Positions 29,222 through 38,382 of a stretch of 64,000 nt of DNA are shown here, one piece after another. Every line of letters starts with the position of its first letter. Positions within the stretch are counted from its first letter, which is position 1. The position numbers were made by a program, and so were the translations under genes. Below the pieces are notes generated by a model. That model made no database searches. It was not told the origin of the DNA and saw only the letters and a list, made by a program, of their open reading frames with translations. Source of the DNA: Methylophaga sp. (lineage in GTDB: Bacteria; Pseudomonadota; Gammaproteobacteria; Nitrosococcales; Methylophagaceae); NCBI GenBank assembly GCA_026988435.1, contig JALSLH010000053.1:41556-105555 (forward strand), written 5' to 3'.

Positions 29222-29783
29222 GATTATATTTTTAATTATTACGCTATTTTCAACAGCAAGTTTTGCCGACTGGACAGTCGAAACATTTAGCCATGAAGCA
29301 ACGCAAGCGCAATCACAATCCGCAATGGTCAGAAATGAAGAAGGTTATGAGTTGGCGGTTTTCAAAACAGCTGAAGGTTATGTTTGGCTAGATTTTAGCT
29401 TATCGGATTACAGTTTTGATGAACTAGCGCAACGTCCCCTGCCACTCTTTCAAATAGATGACTACAAACCAGTGCAAATGCTACGCGGTTTTGTCGCAAC
29501 CATTGTGCCTGCTGATGAAGGTATTGAAGCCATTGTTGTTAGTGACGACAAAAGCATCTCTACAGCTAGAGACTTTAGTGTGAATCACATTATTGCTGAA
29601 CGTCTACCTGAACGTGTTATCTGCCCTATATTCCAAGGGGCCGCCCGCCCGCATCTTGATACCATAAAACAATTGTCGACCGGCAAACAAATTACCTTTT
29701 CTTTTACACTGCTTGACGGTTCAAAAGGTGAAACAATATTTACCCTTAAAGGCGCTAAAGAAGCACTCGATAGTGTTCTTTAA
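29214..29783 (+). CDS. Secreted protein of unknown function downstream of the ABC exporter
   Basis: The ATG at 29214 overlaps the exporter stop and gives 189 residues with a clear signal peptide (MNKIIFLIITLFSTASFA-DW). The mature domain contains YELAVFKTAEGYVWLDFSL, FQIDDYKPVQMLRG and a C-terminal ISFSFTLLDG-like beta pattern (ITFSFTLLDGSKGETIFTL). I do not recognise a family. Translational coupling suggests it works with the exporter in the periplasm. A terminator follows. Confidence 0.75.
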   Translation: MNKIIFLIITLFSTASFADWTVETFSHEATQAQSQSAMVRNEEGYELAVFKTAEGYVWLDFSLSDYSFDELAQRPLPLFQIDDYKPVQMLRGFVATIVPADEGIEAIVVSDDKSISTARDFSVNHIIAERLPERVICPIFQGAARPHLDTIKQLSTGKQITFSFTLLDGSKGETIFTLKGAKEALDSVL

Positions 29784-29840
29784 GAACATCCAATCATAAT
29801 CTGCTAATAAAAAAGCATCAAATTGTGATCTAACTCAAGG

Positions 29841-29867
29841 CCTGCTTATATTTAAGCAGGTTTTTTT
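29841..29867 (+). terminator. Rho-independent terminator
   Basis: Arms cctgctta and taagcagg around tatt, then seven T. It ends the ABC exporter operon before petA. Confidence 0.92.
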
Positions 29868-29984
29868 GTTTTAATCTCTGTTAGCTATGGTAAAATTATT
29901 AAGATTTATTATCCTAAAGTCGATAAATTTATTAGTAACTAGAAATAATATCGATTAAAAACAAATTTATTAGGAATTTGCCTT

Positions 29985-30584
29985 ATGAGTAACACCGTTG
30001 ATAACGGTAAACGACGCTTTCTAACCACGGCTGCAAGTGTAGTTGTGGGTGGAGCCGGCGCCGCAGCCGTTGCCGTACCTTTTGTCACATCTATGCTTCC
30101 AAGTGCCAAAGCACAAGCAGCTGGTGCAGCTGTTGAAGCAGATATCAGTAAGCTTGAAGTTGGTCAGCAAATGACCATTGAATGGCGCGGAAAGCCGGTT
30201 TGGATAATCCGCCGCTCCACCGAAACTATCGAAAACCTTGCTTCTCTCGATAGCTTACTTGTCGATCCTGGTAGTAGTGTTACTAGTCAACAACCTGAAT
30301 ATTGTAAAAATGATACGCGCTCAATTCGTGATGAGGTTATTGTTTTAGTCGGTGTTTGTACACATTTAGGTTGTTCTCCAACCTATCGTCCTGAACTGGC
30401 ACCTGAAGATTTAGGCCCTAAATGGAAAGGCGGGTTCTACTGTCCTTGCCATGGTTCAAGATTTGATTTAGCCGGTCGTGTTTATGCAGGCGTTCCTGCA
30501 CCGACAAACTTGGTTGTTCCACCCTATTATTTCCAAGGCGATAACCGCCTCGTTATTGGCGAAGATGCACAAGGAGCCGCATAA
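29985..30584 (+). CDS. petA: Cytochrome bc1 Rieske iron-sulfur subunit
   Basis: Accepts electrons from ubiquinol in complex III. The 199-residue protein has a Tat signal/anchor (GKRRFLTTAASVVVGGAG), the UCR_Fe-S N-terminal region, and the [2Fe-2S] boxes CTHLGCSP and CPCHGSRFDLAGRV. It is followed by petB with a one-base TAATG overlap, as usual in proteobacterial petABC. Confidence 0.97.
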   Translation: MSNTVDNGKRRFLTTAASVVVGGAGAAAVAVPFVTSMLPSAKAQAAGAAVEADISKLEVGQQMTIEWRGKPVWIIRRSTETIENLASLDSLLVDPGSSVTSQQPEYCKNDTRSIRDEVIVLVGVCTHLGCSPTYRPELAPEDLGPKWKGGFYCPCHGSRFDLAGRVYAGVPAPTNLVVPPYYFQGDNRLVIGEDAQGAA

Positions 30585-31828
30585 TGTTTTCTAGTTTAAT
30601 GGGATGGGTAGACGCACGTTTTCCAGCCACAAAAATGTGGGAAGATCATCTTTCCAAATATTATGCTCCAAAAAACTTTAACTTCTGGTATTTCTTTGGT
30701 TCACTAGCCATGCTGGTCTTGGTTCTTCAAATTGTGACGGGCATTTTCTTAACAATGAACTATAAACCTGATGCAGCTCTCGCCTTTGCCTCGGTTGAAT
30801 ACATTATGCGTGATGTGAACTGGGGTTGGTTAATTCGTTACTTGCACTCAACAGGGGCATCTGCATTCTTTATTGTTATTTATCTGCATATGTTCCGCGG
30901 TATTCTTTATGGTTCATATAAAAAGCCACGCGAACTAGTGTGGATCTTTGGTATGTGCCTTTATATGGCTTTAATGGCTGAAGCGTTTATGGGATACCTG
31001 CTACCTTGGGGGCAAATGTCATTCTGGGGTGCTCAGGTAATTATCAATTTATTTGGATCAGTTCCATTTATTGGGCCAGATATAGCGTTATGGATTCGCG
31101 GTGATTTTGTTGTTGCTGATGCGACATTAAACCGCTTCTTTGCATTCCATGTTATCGCGGTGCCATTAGTAATACTTGGTTTAGTTGTTGCCCATATCAT
31201 TGCACTACATGAAGTAGGCTCAAACAATCCTGATGGTGTTGAAATTAAGAAAAATAAAGATAAAAATGGCATTCCTCTTGATGGCATCCCATTCCATCCT
31301 TATTATTCGGTGAAAGATATTGTCGGGGTCGTAGTATTCTTATTTATCTTTGCATTAATTATATTCTATGCTCCTGAGTTTGGTGGCTGGTTCTTAGAAA
31401 AAGATAACTTTATCCCTGCCGATGCACTGAAAACACCTGAGCATATTGTGCCATTATGGTACTTCACACCCTTCTATGCCATCTTACGTGCTGTTCCAAG
31501 TGTAGCTGGCTCCGCTTTCGCTGGCGTTGCAGCAATGGGGGCGGCACAGGTCTTTCTCTTCTTACTTCCGTGGTTAGATCGTAGCCCTGTTAAATCGACT
31601 CGCTATCGCGGTCCGATTTGGAAAATAGCGTTAACATTATTTATTATTAGTTTTATTGTATTAGGCTACTTAGGGACACAACCATCGGCCGATACGACGC
31701 TGTTAGTAAACAATACTATTTTAGCGCGTATATTTAGTGTTATTTATTTTGCATTCTTTATTCTCATGCCTTTCTACACCAGCATTGATAAAGATAAGGC
31801 TGTACCAGACAGGGTGACAATGAAATGA
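30584..31828 (+). CDS. petB: Cytochrome b of the bc1 complex
   Basis: A 414-residue polytopic membrane protein that binds hemes bL and bH and forms the quinol sites. The heme-ligand helices appear as YLHSTGASAFFIVIYLHMF and FFAFHVIAVPLVILGLVVAH. The PEWY-type Qo motif is present as TPEHIVPLWYFTPFYAILR. Overlaps join it to petA upstream and petC downstream (4 bp). Confidence 0.97.
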   Translation: MFSSLMGWVDARFPATKMWEDHLSKYYAPKNFNFWYFFGSLAMLVLVLQIVTGIFLTMNYKPDAALAFASVEYIMRDVNWGWLIRYLHSTGASAFFIVIYLHMFRGILYGSYKKPRELVWIFGMCLYMALMAEAFMGYLLPWGQMSFWGAQVIINLFGSVPFIGPDIALWIRGDFVVADATLNRFFAFHVIAVPLVILGLVVAHIIALHEVGSNNPDGVEIKKNKDKNGIPLDGIPFHPYYSVKDIVGVVVFLFIFALIIFYAPEFGGWFLEKDNFIPADALKTPEHIVPLWYFTPFYAILRAVPSVAGSAFAGVAAMGAAQVFLFLLPWLDRSPVKSTRYRGPIWKIALTLFIISFIVLGYLGTQPSADTTLLVNNTILARIFSVIYFAFFILMPFYTSIDKDKAVPDRVTMK

Positions 31829-32523
31829 GAAACTTAATCTACTTATTATTTATTAGCTTATTATCCGTTTCATCAACACAATTGATGGCATCATCAAAAA
31901 TGCATCTTGAACCTGTTGAAATTGATTTATCAGATAAGGCTTCGTTACAACGTGGCGCTAAAACCTTTGTTAATTATTGTCTTAGCTGTCATGCCGCCTC
32001 TTTTATGCGCTATAACCGTATGGCAAAAGATCTTGGCCTAACAGACAAGCAAGTGGCAGAGAACTTAATGTTTGCATCAGATAAAGTGGGAGACACAATG
32101 ACCATTGCCATGCGTCCTGCCGATGCAAAAAAATGGTTTGGTGTAATACCGCCAGATCTTTCTGTTATCTCTCGTGCTCGTGGTGCAGATTGGTTAAACA
32201 CCTATCTCCGCACTTTTTATCTAGATGAAGAGCGCGCAATTGGAACAAACAACTTGGCCTTTAAAGATGTAGGTATGCCACACGTTTTATGGCAACAACA
32301 AGGCTATCTGGAAAATGAACATGGTCATTTAGCTACGGCCACTAAAGGCGTTGATTCTGACTATAATCAAACAGTAGCAGATCTTGTTAATTTCCTAGCG
32401 TATATAGGTGAGCCATCTAAAATCCAACGTCTCGCTTTAGGAAAGTGGGTTTTACTTTACCTATTCCTACTATTTTTAGTCGTCTACCCAATGAAGAAAG
32501 CGTTCTGGAAAGACATACATTAA
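31825..32523 (+). CDS. petC: Cytochrome c1 of the bc1 complex
   Basis: A 232-residue membrane-anchored c-type cytochrome. It has an N-terminal signal peptide (YLLFISLLSVSSTQLMA), the heme motif CLSCHAASFMRYNRMAKDLG, the Met-ligand region TMTIAMRPADAKKWFG, and a C-terminal anchor (WVLLYLFLLFLVVYPMKKAFW). It passes electrons to soluble cytochromes. The complex could also return electrons from methanol-derived NADH to the respiratory chain. Confidence 0.96.
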   Translation: MRNLIYLLFISLLSVSSTQLMASSKMHLEPVEIDLSDKASLQRGAKTFVNYCLSCHAASFMRYNRMAKDLGLTDKQVAENLMFASDKVGDTMTIAMRPADAKKWFGVIPPDLSVISRARGADWLNTYLRTFYLDEERAIGTNNLAFKDVGMPHVLWQQQGYLENEHGHLATATKGVDSDYNQTVADLVNFLAYIGEPSKIQRLALGKWVLLYLFLLFLVVYPMKKAFWKDIH

Positions 32524-32538
32524 CCAGCATAATTATTC

Positions 32539-32570
32539 TCTCAGCATAGCCAATAGCGGCTATGCTGAGA
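32539..32570. other. Strong hairpin between petC and sspA
   Basis: Thirteen-base perfect arms (tctcagcatagcc and ggctatgctgaga) around a six-base loop. The plus strand has A after the stem, not T, so it is not a standard terminator for petC. It may stabilise or partly separate the petABC and sspAB messages. Confidence 0.7.
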
Positions 32571-32594
32571 AAAAATCAATAGGGTTACACTACC

Positions 32595-33218
32595 ATGAAT
32601 GATAACAACCGCCATGCAGCAATGACGGTATATTCAGACCCTAGCTGTCCTTTCAGCCATCGCACCCGCATCGTTCTCCATGAAAAGAACATCGATGCCA
32701 ATATCGAAGATGTTATTGATGGCCAGTGGCCCGAAGACATAGTATCAATAAATCCTTCTGGGATAAGTCCTACTCTTATAGATCGTGATGTTGCATTATT
32801 CGATTCTAATATCATTATTAGCTATTTTGAAGAGCGATTTTTACAACCCGCTTTAATGCCGAATGATCCTATTTCACGCGCTAAAATGCGGTTAATGCTG
32901 CATCAAATTGATACAGACTGGTATGCCCAATGGGGAATATTATCTGGCTTAGAAAAAGGAAAAATATCCAAAGCCCGTAAAGCGTTGCAAGAAGATCTGA
33001 CTGTACTCGCACCTTTATTTGCAGAAGCGCCTTTCTTTATGAGTAAGGAATTCTCATTATTAGATTGTAGTTTAGCGCCTTTACTCTGGCGTTTACCATC
33101 ACTTAATATTAAACTACCAACAAAAGCAAAAGCCGTGGAAGATTACGCTGCACGTATTTTTGCACGGGATAGTTTTCAAGCCAGTCTAAGTGATATTGAG
33201 CGAGCAATGCGACCATGA
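32595..33218 (+). CDS. sspA: Stringent starvation protein A (GST fold)
   Basis: A 207-residue glutathione-S-transferase-fold protein that binds RNA polymerase. The N-terminal thioredoxin-like part reads MTVYSDPSCPFSHRTRIVLH, with PSGISPTLIDRD and DSNIIISYFEERF. The C-terminal helical domain includes FFMSKEFSLLDCSLAPLLWR. The location after petABC and 4-bp overlap with sspB are conserved across beta- and gammaproteobacteria. Confidence 0.95.
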   Translation: MNDNNRHAAMTVYSDPSCPFSHRTRIVLHEKNIDANIEDVIDGQWPEDIVSINPSGISPTLIDRDVALFDSNIIISYFEERFLQPALMPNDPISRAKMRLMLHQIDTDWYAQWGILSGLEKGKISKARKALQEDLTVLAPLFAEAPFFMSKEFSLLDCSLAPLLWRLPSLNIKLPTKAKAVEDYAARIFARDSFQASLSDIERAMRP

Positions 33219-33604
33219 CCCCTCAAAAACCCTATTTGATCAGAGCTATTTATCAATGGCTATTGGACAATAAAAATACGCCTTATTTGCTGGTAAATAC
33301 GACTTTTGATGGCGTTCAAGTCCCTACCGAATATATAAATGATGACAAAATCATTCTTAATGTTGAACCAGGTGCAGTCAATAACTTCCACGCCGATAAT
33401 GAATGGATCAGTTTTTCAGCACGGTTCTCTGGTAAGCCTATGGAGTTATTTATTCCAATCGTCGCTGTACTTGCGATCTACGGTAAAGAAAACAATGAGG
33501 GCATGTTCTTCACTGAAGAAGAATCCCTGCCTTCATCCTCAACGCCACCAAGCAAGCCTACTCCCCCGAAGAAAAAAAGACCTGGTTTAAAAGTTGTAAA
33601 GTAA
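33215..33604 (+). CDS. sspB: ClpXP protease specificity-enhancing factor SspB
   Basis: Delivers ssrA-tagged peptides to ClpXP. The 129-residue protein has the core KPYLIRAIYQWLLDNKNTPY, the peptide-groove strand ISFSARFSGKPMELFIPI and AVLAIYGKENNEGMFF. A flexible Pro/Ser linker leads to the C-terminal ClpX-binding tail KKKRPGLKVVK. Its start overlaps the sspA stop. Confidence 0.95.
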   Translation: MTPQKPYLIRAIYQWLLDNKNTPYLLVNTTFDGVQVPTEYINDDKIILNVEPGAVNNFHADNEWISFSARFSGKPMELFIPIVAVLAIYGKENNEGMFFTEEESLPSSSTPPSKPTPPKKKRPGLKVVK

Positions 33605-33605
33605 A

Positions 33606-33630
33606 GGGGTACAGACTAGTACGATACCCC
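33606..33630. repeat. Small palindrome between convergent genes (possible family A relic)
   Basis: Arms ggggta and tacccc enclose cagactagtacga. The ggggtacagact start resembles family A (ggggtcagactcg). It lies between the convergent sspB and secreted-protein genes and could help end transcription. Confidence 0.5.
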
Positions 33631-33636
33631 ATTAAA

Positions 33637-34335
33637 TTAATCCTTGTCTGCTGTTTCGTAGGTCACGCCATCAAACGTTAGCACTTCCTCTGTCACAACT
33701 TCATCACCTTCTTGCCATGTTTTACCATCTGGCACTATTGTGCGAATTTGGTATATCTCACCCGGGATGCTTTCCGATAAGGTGAAAATATAATATTTGC
33801 TTGCGTATAGAGCATATCTCGCGTTTTTTGGATCATTAATAAAAGGCTGAATAGTGTATTGCATCGCTTTTACTTTTTCACCTTGGTAATCAATTTCAAC
33901 TTTTTCTGATTTAGCACCTTTAGCTAAAGCCCAGCGGATCTTTCTCTGAAAATAGTTCCATTTCCCGCCCGTTAATCGTTCAAGTTCATGAATATCAAAT
34001 TCAAGGTATAAAACAAAGATCCCATTACCTTGTTGATTATTACGATCTTGGTAAGGTCGATTAGCCTTGCCCGTGAAGAAGTCAAAATGTGTATCACGTC
34101 GGCCCGTGTTACGTATATTAGTCACCACAACATCAATAGTGTCTTCACGCTCACCATCAATAAAACTCTGCTTTTTATATTTATAATGCAGTGTTACCGG
34201 CTTTGAAATATTTTTTAAATGCGCTTTATCAAACAATTCATTATTAATGTCAGAAAAGCCTGTAACAGCCGACGCATTGATAGCAGTGAATGCCAAAATA
34301 CCCGCCATAATTAAAGAAACCCAAATTTTTTGCAC
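33637..34335 (-). CDS. Secreted protein of unknown function beside the xox cluster
   Basis: A 232-residue protein with a signal peptide (LIMAGILAFTAINASA-VTG). The mature part is charged and predicted to be mostly beta: VTLHYKYKKQSFIDGEREDT, IFVLYLEFDIHELERLTGG, YALYASKYYIFTLSESIPG, and a C-terminal LTFDGVTYETADKD. There are no cysteines or heme motifs in the mature part. I do not recognise a family. The location near the XoxJ-cytochrome gene suggests a periplasmic role in methanol oxidation, but this is only positional evidence. Confidence 0.75.
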   Translation of the reverse strand: MQKIWVSLIMAGILAFTAINASAVTGFSDINNELFDKAHLKNISKPVTLHYKYKKQSFIDGEREDTIDVVVTNIRNTGRRDTHFDFFTGKANRPYQDRNNQQGNGIFVLYLEFDIHELERLTGGKWNYFQRKIRWALAKGAKSEKVEIDYQGEKVKAMQYTIQPFINDPKNARYALYASKYYIFTLSESIPGEIYQIRTIVPDGKTWQEGDEVVTEEVLTFDGVTYETADKD

Positions 34336-34461
34336 GACTATGATACCTCTGTAAATTTAATGTTATTCTATATAGATATGAAACACCACGATACACTAAA
34401 AATATAACGTGTAAAGCCTTCTGACACGTATTAAAAGCAATTTTTAAATGTGAGTATTATT

Positions 34462-34929
34462 ATGACTACAAAACAGACCGTAAAGATTCATTTTATCTTT
34501 ATTTTTATGCTAACTTTCTTGGTTGCATGCAACGGTAATAATGAAACCTCAAATCGAATCTACCAACTTGCTAGTGAATATGATTATGAAGAGACCTTAT
34601 TAAACCTTGATATTGCTATCTCAGAGCATAATTACCGTATTATCCACCGCAGCAATATTGGCAAAGCAATCCGCGACCGTGGTGAGAAAGATTACCCACT
34701 TTCTACCGTTATTAGTTTTTGCAATATCACTTATGCAAAAGAAATGATGGAAATAAACTCCGATCTCATTAACGATATGCCTTGTATTGTTACTGTTCGC
34801 GAAGAAAAAGAAGGTGTAATCGTTGGTACCAAATTAATGCTGACTAATACCAACAATGAACGTCAAAATGCATTTGCGAAACGAATCAACGATAACCTGA
34901 CATCGATTGTTCAGGCTACCATTGAATAG
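34462..34929 (+). CDS. DUF302-domain lipoprotein
   Basis: A 155-residue protein with a lipoprotein signal (FIFIFMLTFLVAC-N, lipobox LVAC). It contains a DUF302-type domain: YDYEETLLNLDIAISEHNYR, then IISFCN-like STVISFCNITYAKEMMEIN and MPCIVTVREEKEGVIVG. A GTG four codons upstream is an alternative start. DUF302 proteins are of unknown function and often accompany periplasmic redox or sulfur genes. It stands alone on the plus strand between two minus-strand genes of the xox region. Confidence 0.78.
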   Translation: MTTKQTVKIHFIFIFMLTFLVACNGNNETSNRIYQLASEYDYEETLLNLDIAISEHNYRIIHRSNIGKAIRDRGEKDYPLSTVISFCNITYAKEMMEINSDLINDMPCIVTVREEKEGVIVGTKLMLTNTNNERQNAFAKRINDNLTSIVQATIE

Positions 34930-34949
34930 TTGTAGAAGGCCTTACAAGG

Positions 34950-36212
34950 CTACTCTTCGAGTTTCTCTGGTCGCCCTTCACCCAATGCGCCGTCAGCACG
35001 CGCTTTTAGGTAGGCATACAAATCACCAATATGAGATCTAATATCAGGATCGTCGTTCCAGGTAGGCATCTTGAATTGTGATGACTGTTCTTCACCCAAA
35101 TAAGCCATCCTGCTTTCTGGATCATCAAAATTAACTACTGCAAAATAACGGCCTAACACTTTTTTACGAAATTTATAGCCGCTCATATTCGCCATTTTTT
35201 CTACTAAATTGGGTGCACGCTCTGTTCCAGTAGCATTCTTTCCATGACATACGAAACACGTTGAGTTAAATAAGCGCCATCCAACATAGGTTTTATTATC
35301 CACTTTGCCATCAACTATAGAATAAGGTGCTTTTCTTTCTTTTTCTTGAGCAGGTTCAACATTTGCAATAGAGGGTAATTTATATTCGCTGATAATAGCT
35401 GCAACATCATCTTTTCGAGCCTCCAAGATATTATCAAGCAAATCACGCCACGCTTTATCTTGCTTGCGGACACCCATCGCAAAACTAAATACATAGTTTT
35501 CGCCTAGCTCATCCAAAGGAACTACTGTCATAGGTACTGTTGCGTGGTTGGCATAATAGCTCCCTACCGGACCCCATAAAAATGCCACATCGATTTTGCC
35601 TTGCGAAAGTTCGTCTTCAACAAGTCGGCCTGGATAAACGCGTGTATCACCCGCCATAAATTGATAATATTCAATTTGATCTTCTAAACCATCATTTAAT
35701 AGCGCTTCCGTTTCAATTGCGCGATCGAAAAGGCCTATTTTTAGCTTTTTACCTTGTTGTTCTTTTACTTTAGCAATATCACTAATTCTATTTAATTCAT
35801 AGCCTTCGCCACTGCGATAGACCATAACATCTATAGATTTGAAATAAGGCTTAGTCGTTAGATATCGACCTGGACCTGCGGGAATGCTCATCGCTAAGTC
35901 ACATAAAAACCGCCCTGTTTTAGGATCGACTTTTTTAATCGTATTACGTGAAAAACCAATTCGTTGTGGAAACCAGTAATATTCAACGGGAATACCAAGC
36001 TCTTCACCAATTAATGAGGCAATTTTATTATCAAACCCTTCTAATTTATTATTAGAATACGGTAAGTTATATGCATCGGCACATACTCGAACCGCAGTTT
36101 GACCTTTTAAAGGCTTAAAGTCACCCGCATAAGAAAGGCTGATATTGACTAGCAACCCTAATAGAAAAATTGATATTACTTTAGATACCATCTTATATTC
36201 CTTAAACTTCAT
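34950..36212 (-). CDS. XoxJ-type periplasmic binding protein fused to a cytochrome c domain (XoxG-like)
   Basis: A 420-residue exported protein (signal ISIFLLGLLVNISLSYA-GD). Residues about 30-285 form a solute-binding fold of the quinoprotein-dehydrogenase-associated XoxJ/MxaJ family: VRVCADAYNLPYSNNKLEGF, CDLAMSIPAGPGRYLTTKPY and VDVAFLWGPVGSYYA-like DVAFLWGPVGSYYANHA. Residues about 305-420 form a class I cytochrome c with CFVCHG at 319-323 and the probable Met ligand in QFKMPTW (Met382). Usually XoxJ and the electron acceptor XoxG are separate genes. Here one protein could both activate XoxF and take its electrons. It lies immediately downstream of xoxF on the same strand, past a terminator. 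Confidence 0.9.
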   Translation of the reverse strand: MKFKEYKMVSKVISIFLLGLLVNISLSYAGDFKPLKGQTAVRVCADAYNLPYSNNKLEGFDNKIASLIGEELGIPVEYYWFPQRIGFSRNTIKKVDPKTGRFLCDLAMSIPAGPGRYLTTKPYFKSIDVMVYRSGEGYELNRISDIAKVKEQQGKKLKIGLFDRAIETEALLNDGLEDQIEYYQFMAGDTRVYPGRLVEDELSQGKIDVAFLWGPVGSYYANHATVPMTVVPLDELGENYVFSFAMGVRKQDKAWRDLLDNILEARKDDVAAIISEYKLPSIANVEPAQEKERKAPYSIVDGKVDNKTYVGWRLFNSTCFVCHGKNATGTERAPNLVEKMANMSGYKFRKKVLGRYFAVVNFDDPESRMAYLGEEQSSQFKMPTWNDDPDIRSHIGDLYAYLKARADGALGEGRPEKLEE

Positions 36213-36322
36213 ATTTGTGTCCTAGCAACGTATTTATTGAATATCCCATAATATAGGATATCAGACCATTTATCCCTAGGAAATAATCCCGAACTCACTA
36301 AGATCGGGTTAACTATAACTAT

Positions 36323-36350
36323 AAAAAAAGCCCGACACAAGTGCCGGGCT
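36323..36350 (-). terminator. Rho-independent terminator of xoxF
   Basis: Read on the minus strand, arms agcccggcac and gtgtcgggct surround a two-base loop and are followed by six or more T. It separates the very highly expressed xoxF from the xoxJ-cytochrome gene, which must then depend on read-through or its own promoter. Confidence 0.9.
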
Positions 36351-36399
36351 TCTTTAATTTAGCTTTTTAGCTATTAAATAAATTTAATAGTTAAAGGTC

Positions 36400-38178
36400 T
36401 TATAGGCTAAATACACTTAAAACACCACCTAAGTTAGTCCAGCTAGATAGAGCTGAGTACGCACCTACCGCACCCAAACCATCAGAGCTGTTTTCTAAGC
36501 TAGGAATCGCAATACCGATACCAGCCCAACCACCAATACCCGAAAGGATTGAGATGAACTGTTTACCGTCATGCTTGTACGTGTTTACGTTACCGATAAT
36601 GCCTGATGGAGTTTTGAATCTCCATAATTCACGACCAGATTGAGCATCTAACGCTTTGATGTAACCTTCTAGTGTTCCGTAGAATACTAAATCAGACGCT
36701 GTTGCTAACGCACCAGACCATGCTGAGAAACGTTCTGGGTTAGACCATACGATCTTACCTACACGTGCATCCCAAGCAATGAAGTTACCTAAGTGTGTAC
36801 CACCTGGCGCTGGGAACATTTCTAAAGTCGCACCAACATACGGTTGACCTGAAGTGTATTCAACTTCAAACGGTTCATAATCCATACATACATGGTTTGT
36901 TGGAACATAGAATAAACCAGTACGTGGAGAGTATGCAGCAGGTTGCTGATCTTTAGAACCTAACGCAGCAGGACAAATACCTTGTGTATTTACGTCTGCA
37001 CCGTTACGTGCTGTAGAATATTTAGCTACACGATCATGAAGACCCGTCTTAAGGCTTACACCATTAGACCAGTTCACAGCTGGATCATATTTTTCAGCAA
37101 CTAACAATTCACCACTTACGCGGTCCATTGTGTAACCAAAACCATTACGATCGAAATGCACTAATGTTTTACGCATTTTACCGTTGATTTTTTGATCTGC
37201 TAATGGAACTTCATTGATACCATCATAATCCCACTCATCGTAAGGCGTCATTTGGTATACCCATTTAGCCATACCTGTATCTAAATCACGACCGAATAAA
37301 GACATAGACCATTTGTTGTCACCAGGACGTTGAGCCGGGTTCCAAGTTGATGGGTTACCGTTACCGTAGTAGAACATGTTTAGATCAGGATCGTAAGAAT
37401 ACCAACCCCAAGTTGTACCACCACCGATTTTCCATTGATCGCCTTTCCAAGTTTTCAATGAAGAGTCTTTACCTACAGGTTTACCCATAGATGTTGTTTT
37501 CTTAGGATCGAAACCCATTTCAGCATCAGGACCTGTGCTGAAAACTTGCCATTTTTCTGCACCATCTAAATCGTAAGCTTTAACGTAACCACGTACGCCG
37601 AACTCACCACCAGAGATACCTACAAGTACTTTATCTTTAAATACGTGTGCAGCACCCGTTGAAGTAGCACCACGTTTAGCATCATCACGTTTGTGAGACC
37701 AAACAACTTCACCAGTACCCATGTTTAAGGCTACTAAAGTAGTATCAGCTTGGTTCAAGAAGATTTTGCCTGCACCATAAGCTAAACCACGGTTCACTGT
37801 GTCACAACACATAACTGGAACAGTTTCGTCGTAGTTTTGTTTTGGTTCATATTTCCATTTGATTGCGCCGTCATTGTTTAAATCTAATGCGAATACAATG
37901 TTAGGAAATGCAGTGTGTACATACATAGTACCGTCGATAATTAGAGCATTACCTTCGTGACCACGTAAAACACCTGTTGAGAAAGACCATGCCATGTTCA
38001 AATCAGCAACGTTATCTTTGTTGATTTGTGCTAGTGTGCTATAACGTTGGTTGTTATAGTTACCGGCTGCAGACACCCAGTTGTTTTCGTTTTGTTGCAT
38101 TGTTAGCAATTCATCTGCTACTGCTACACCAGATGTAGCAATTGCTAGCATTGCAATTGATAATGTTTTCAGCTTCAT
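36400..38178 (-). CDS. xoxF: Lanthanide-dependent PQQ methanol dehydrogenase XoxF
   Basis: A periplasmic quinoprotein that oxidises methanol. From the ATG at 38176-38178, preceded by tagaggaaaac, it has 592 residues with a signal peptide ([18 protein letters not shown]). An upstream start would add 16 unlikely residues. It has the adjacent-Cys disulfide VMCCDT (124-125), the metal ligands Glu192 (GGEFGVRG) and Asn275 (YGNGNPSTW), the catalytic Asp317 and the extra Asp319 in DEWDYDG. Asp at the latter position, instead of Ala as in MxaF, marks lanthanide use. Repeated beta-propeller W motifs are present. No mxaF is in the window. A palindrome upstream is a candidate operator. Confidence 0.96.
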   Translation of the reverse strand: MKLKTLSIAMLAIATSGVAVADELLTMQQNENNWVSAAGNYNNQRYSTLAQINKDNVADLNMAWSFSTGVLRGHEGNALIIDGTMYVHTAFPNIVFALDLNNDGAIKWKYEPKQNYDETVPVMCCDTVNRGLAYGAGKIFLNQADTTLVALNMGTGEVVWSHKRDDAKRGATSTGAAHVFKDKVLVGISGGEFGVRGYVKAYDLDGAEKWQVFSTGPDAEMGFDPKKTTSMGKPVGKDSSLKTWKGDQWKIGGGTTWGWYSYDPDLNMFYYGNGNPSTWNPAQRPGDNKWSMSLFGRDLDTGMAKWVYQMTPYDEWDYDGINEVPLADQKINGKMRKTLVHFDRNGFGYTMDRVSGELLVAEKYDPAVNWSNGVSLKTGLHDRVAKYSTARNGADVNTQGICPAALGSKDQQPAAYSPRTGLFYVPTNHVCMDYEPFEVEYTSGQPYVGATLEMFPAPGGTHLGNFIAWDARVGKIVWSNPERFSAWSGALATASDLVFYGTLEGYIKALDAQSGRELWRFKTPSGIIGNVNTYKHDGKQFISILSGIGGWAGIGIAIPSLENSSDGLGAVGAYSALSSWTNLGGVLSVFSL

Positions 38179-38216
38179 AAAGTTTTCCTCTATTGCTTTA
38201 TTATAATAAGACACAA

Positions 38217-38236
38217 TTCTGTTCAATTAAACAGAA
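38217..38236. promoter_or_regulatory. Inverted repeat upstream of xoxF, candidate operator
   Basis: Perfect seven-base arms ttctgtt and aacagaa with a six-base spacer, 39 bp upstream of the xoxF start codon. The size and symmetry suit a dimeric regulator. xox genes are often controlled by lanthanide-responsive two-component systems, but the binding protein here is unknown. Confidence 0.45.
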
Positions 38237-38382
38237 CGCGTTGGAGAACATTAATCCCAGTGAAATTAATAGTCAAGCATCTTCCTCATTTTTTTTAAGA
38301 GAATATCCTTGTTATTTTCGGGAAGTTTTTCCCGAGAGCGTAACTATTTGAAAATAAAGGGGTAATATTCTTGACCTAGATC

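Noticed and set aside
32539..32570. Hairpin after petC as a Rho-independent terminator
   Set aside because: The stem is strong but is followed by A, not T, on the plus strand. It is listed only as a hairpin.
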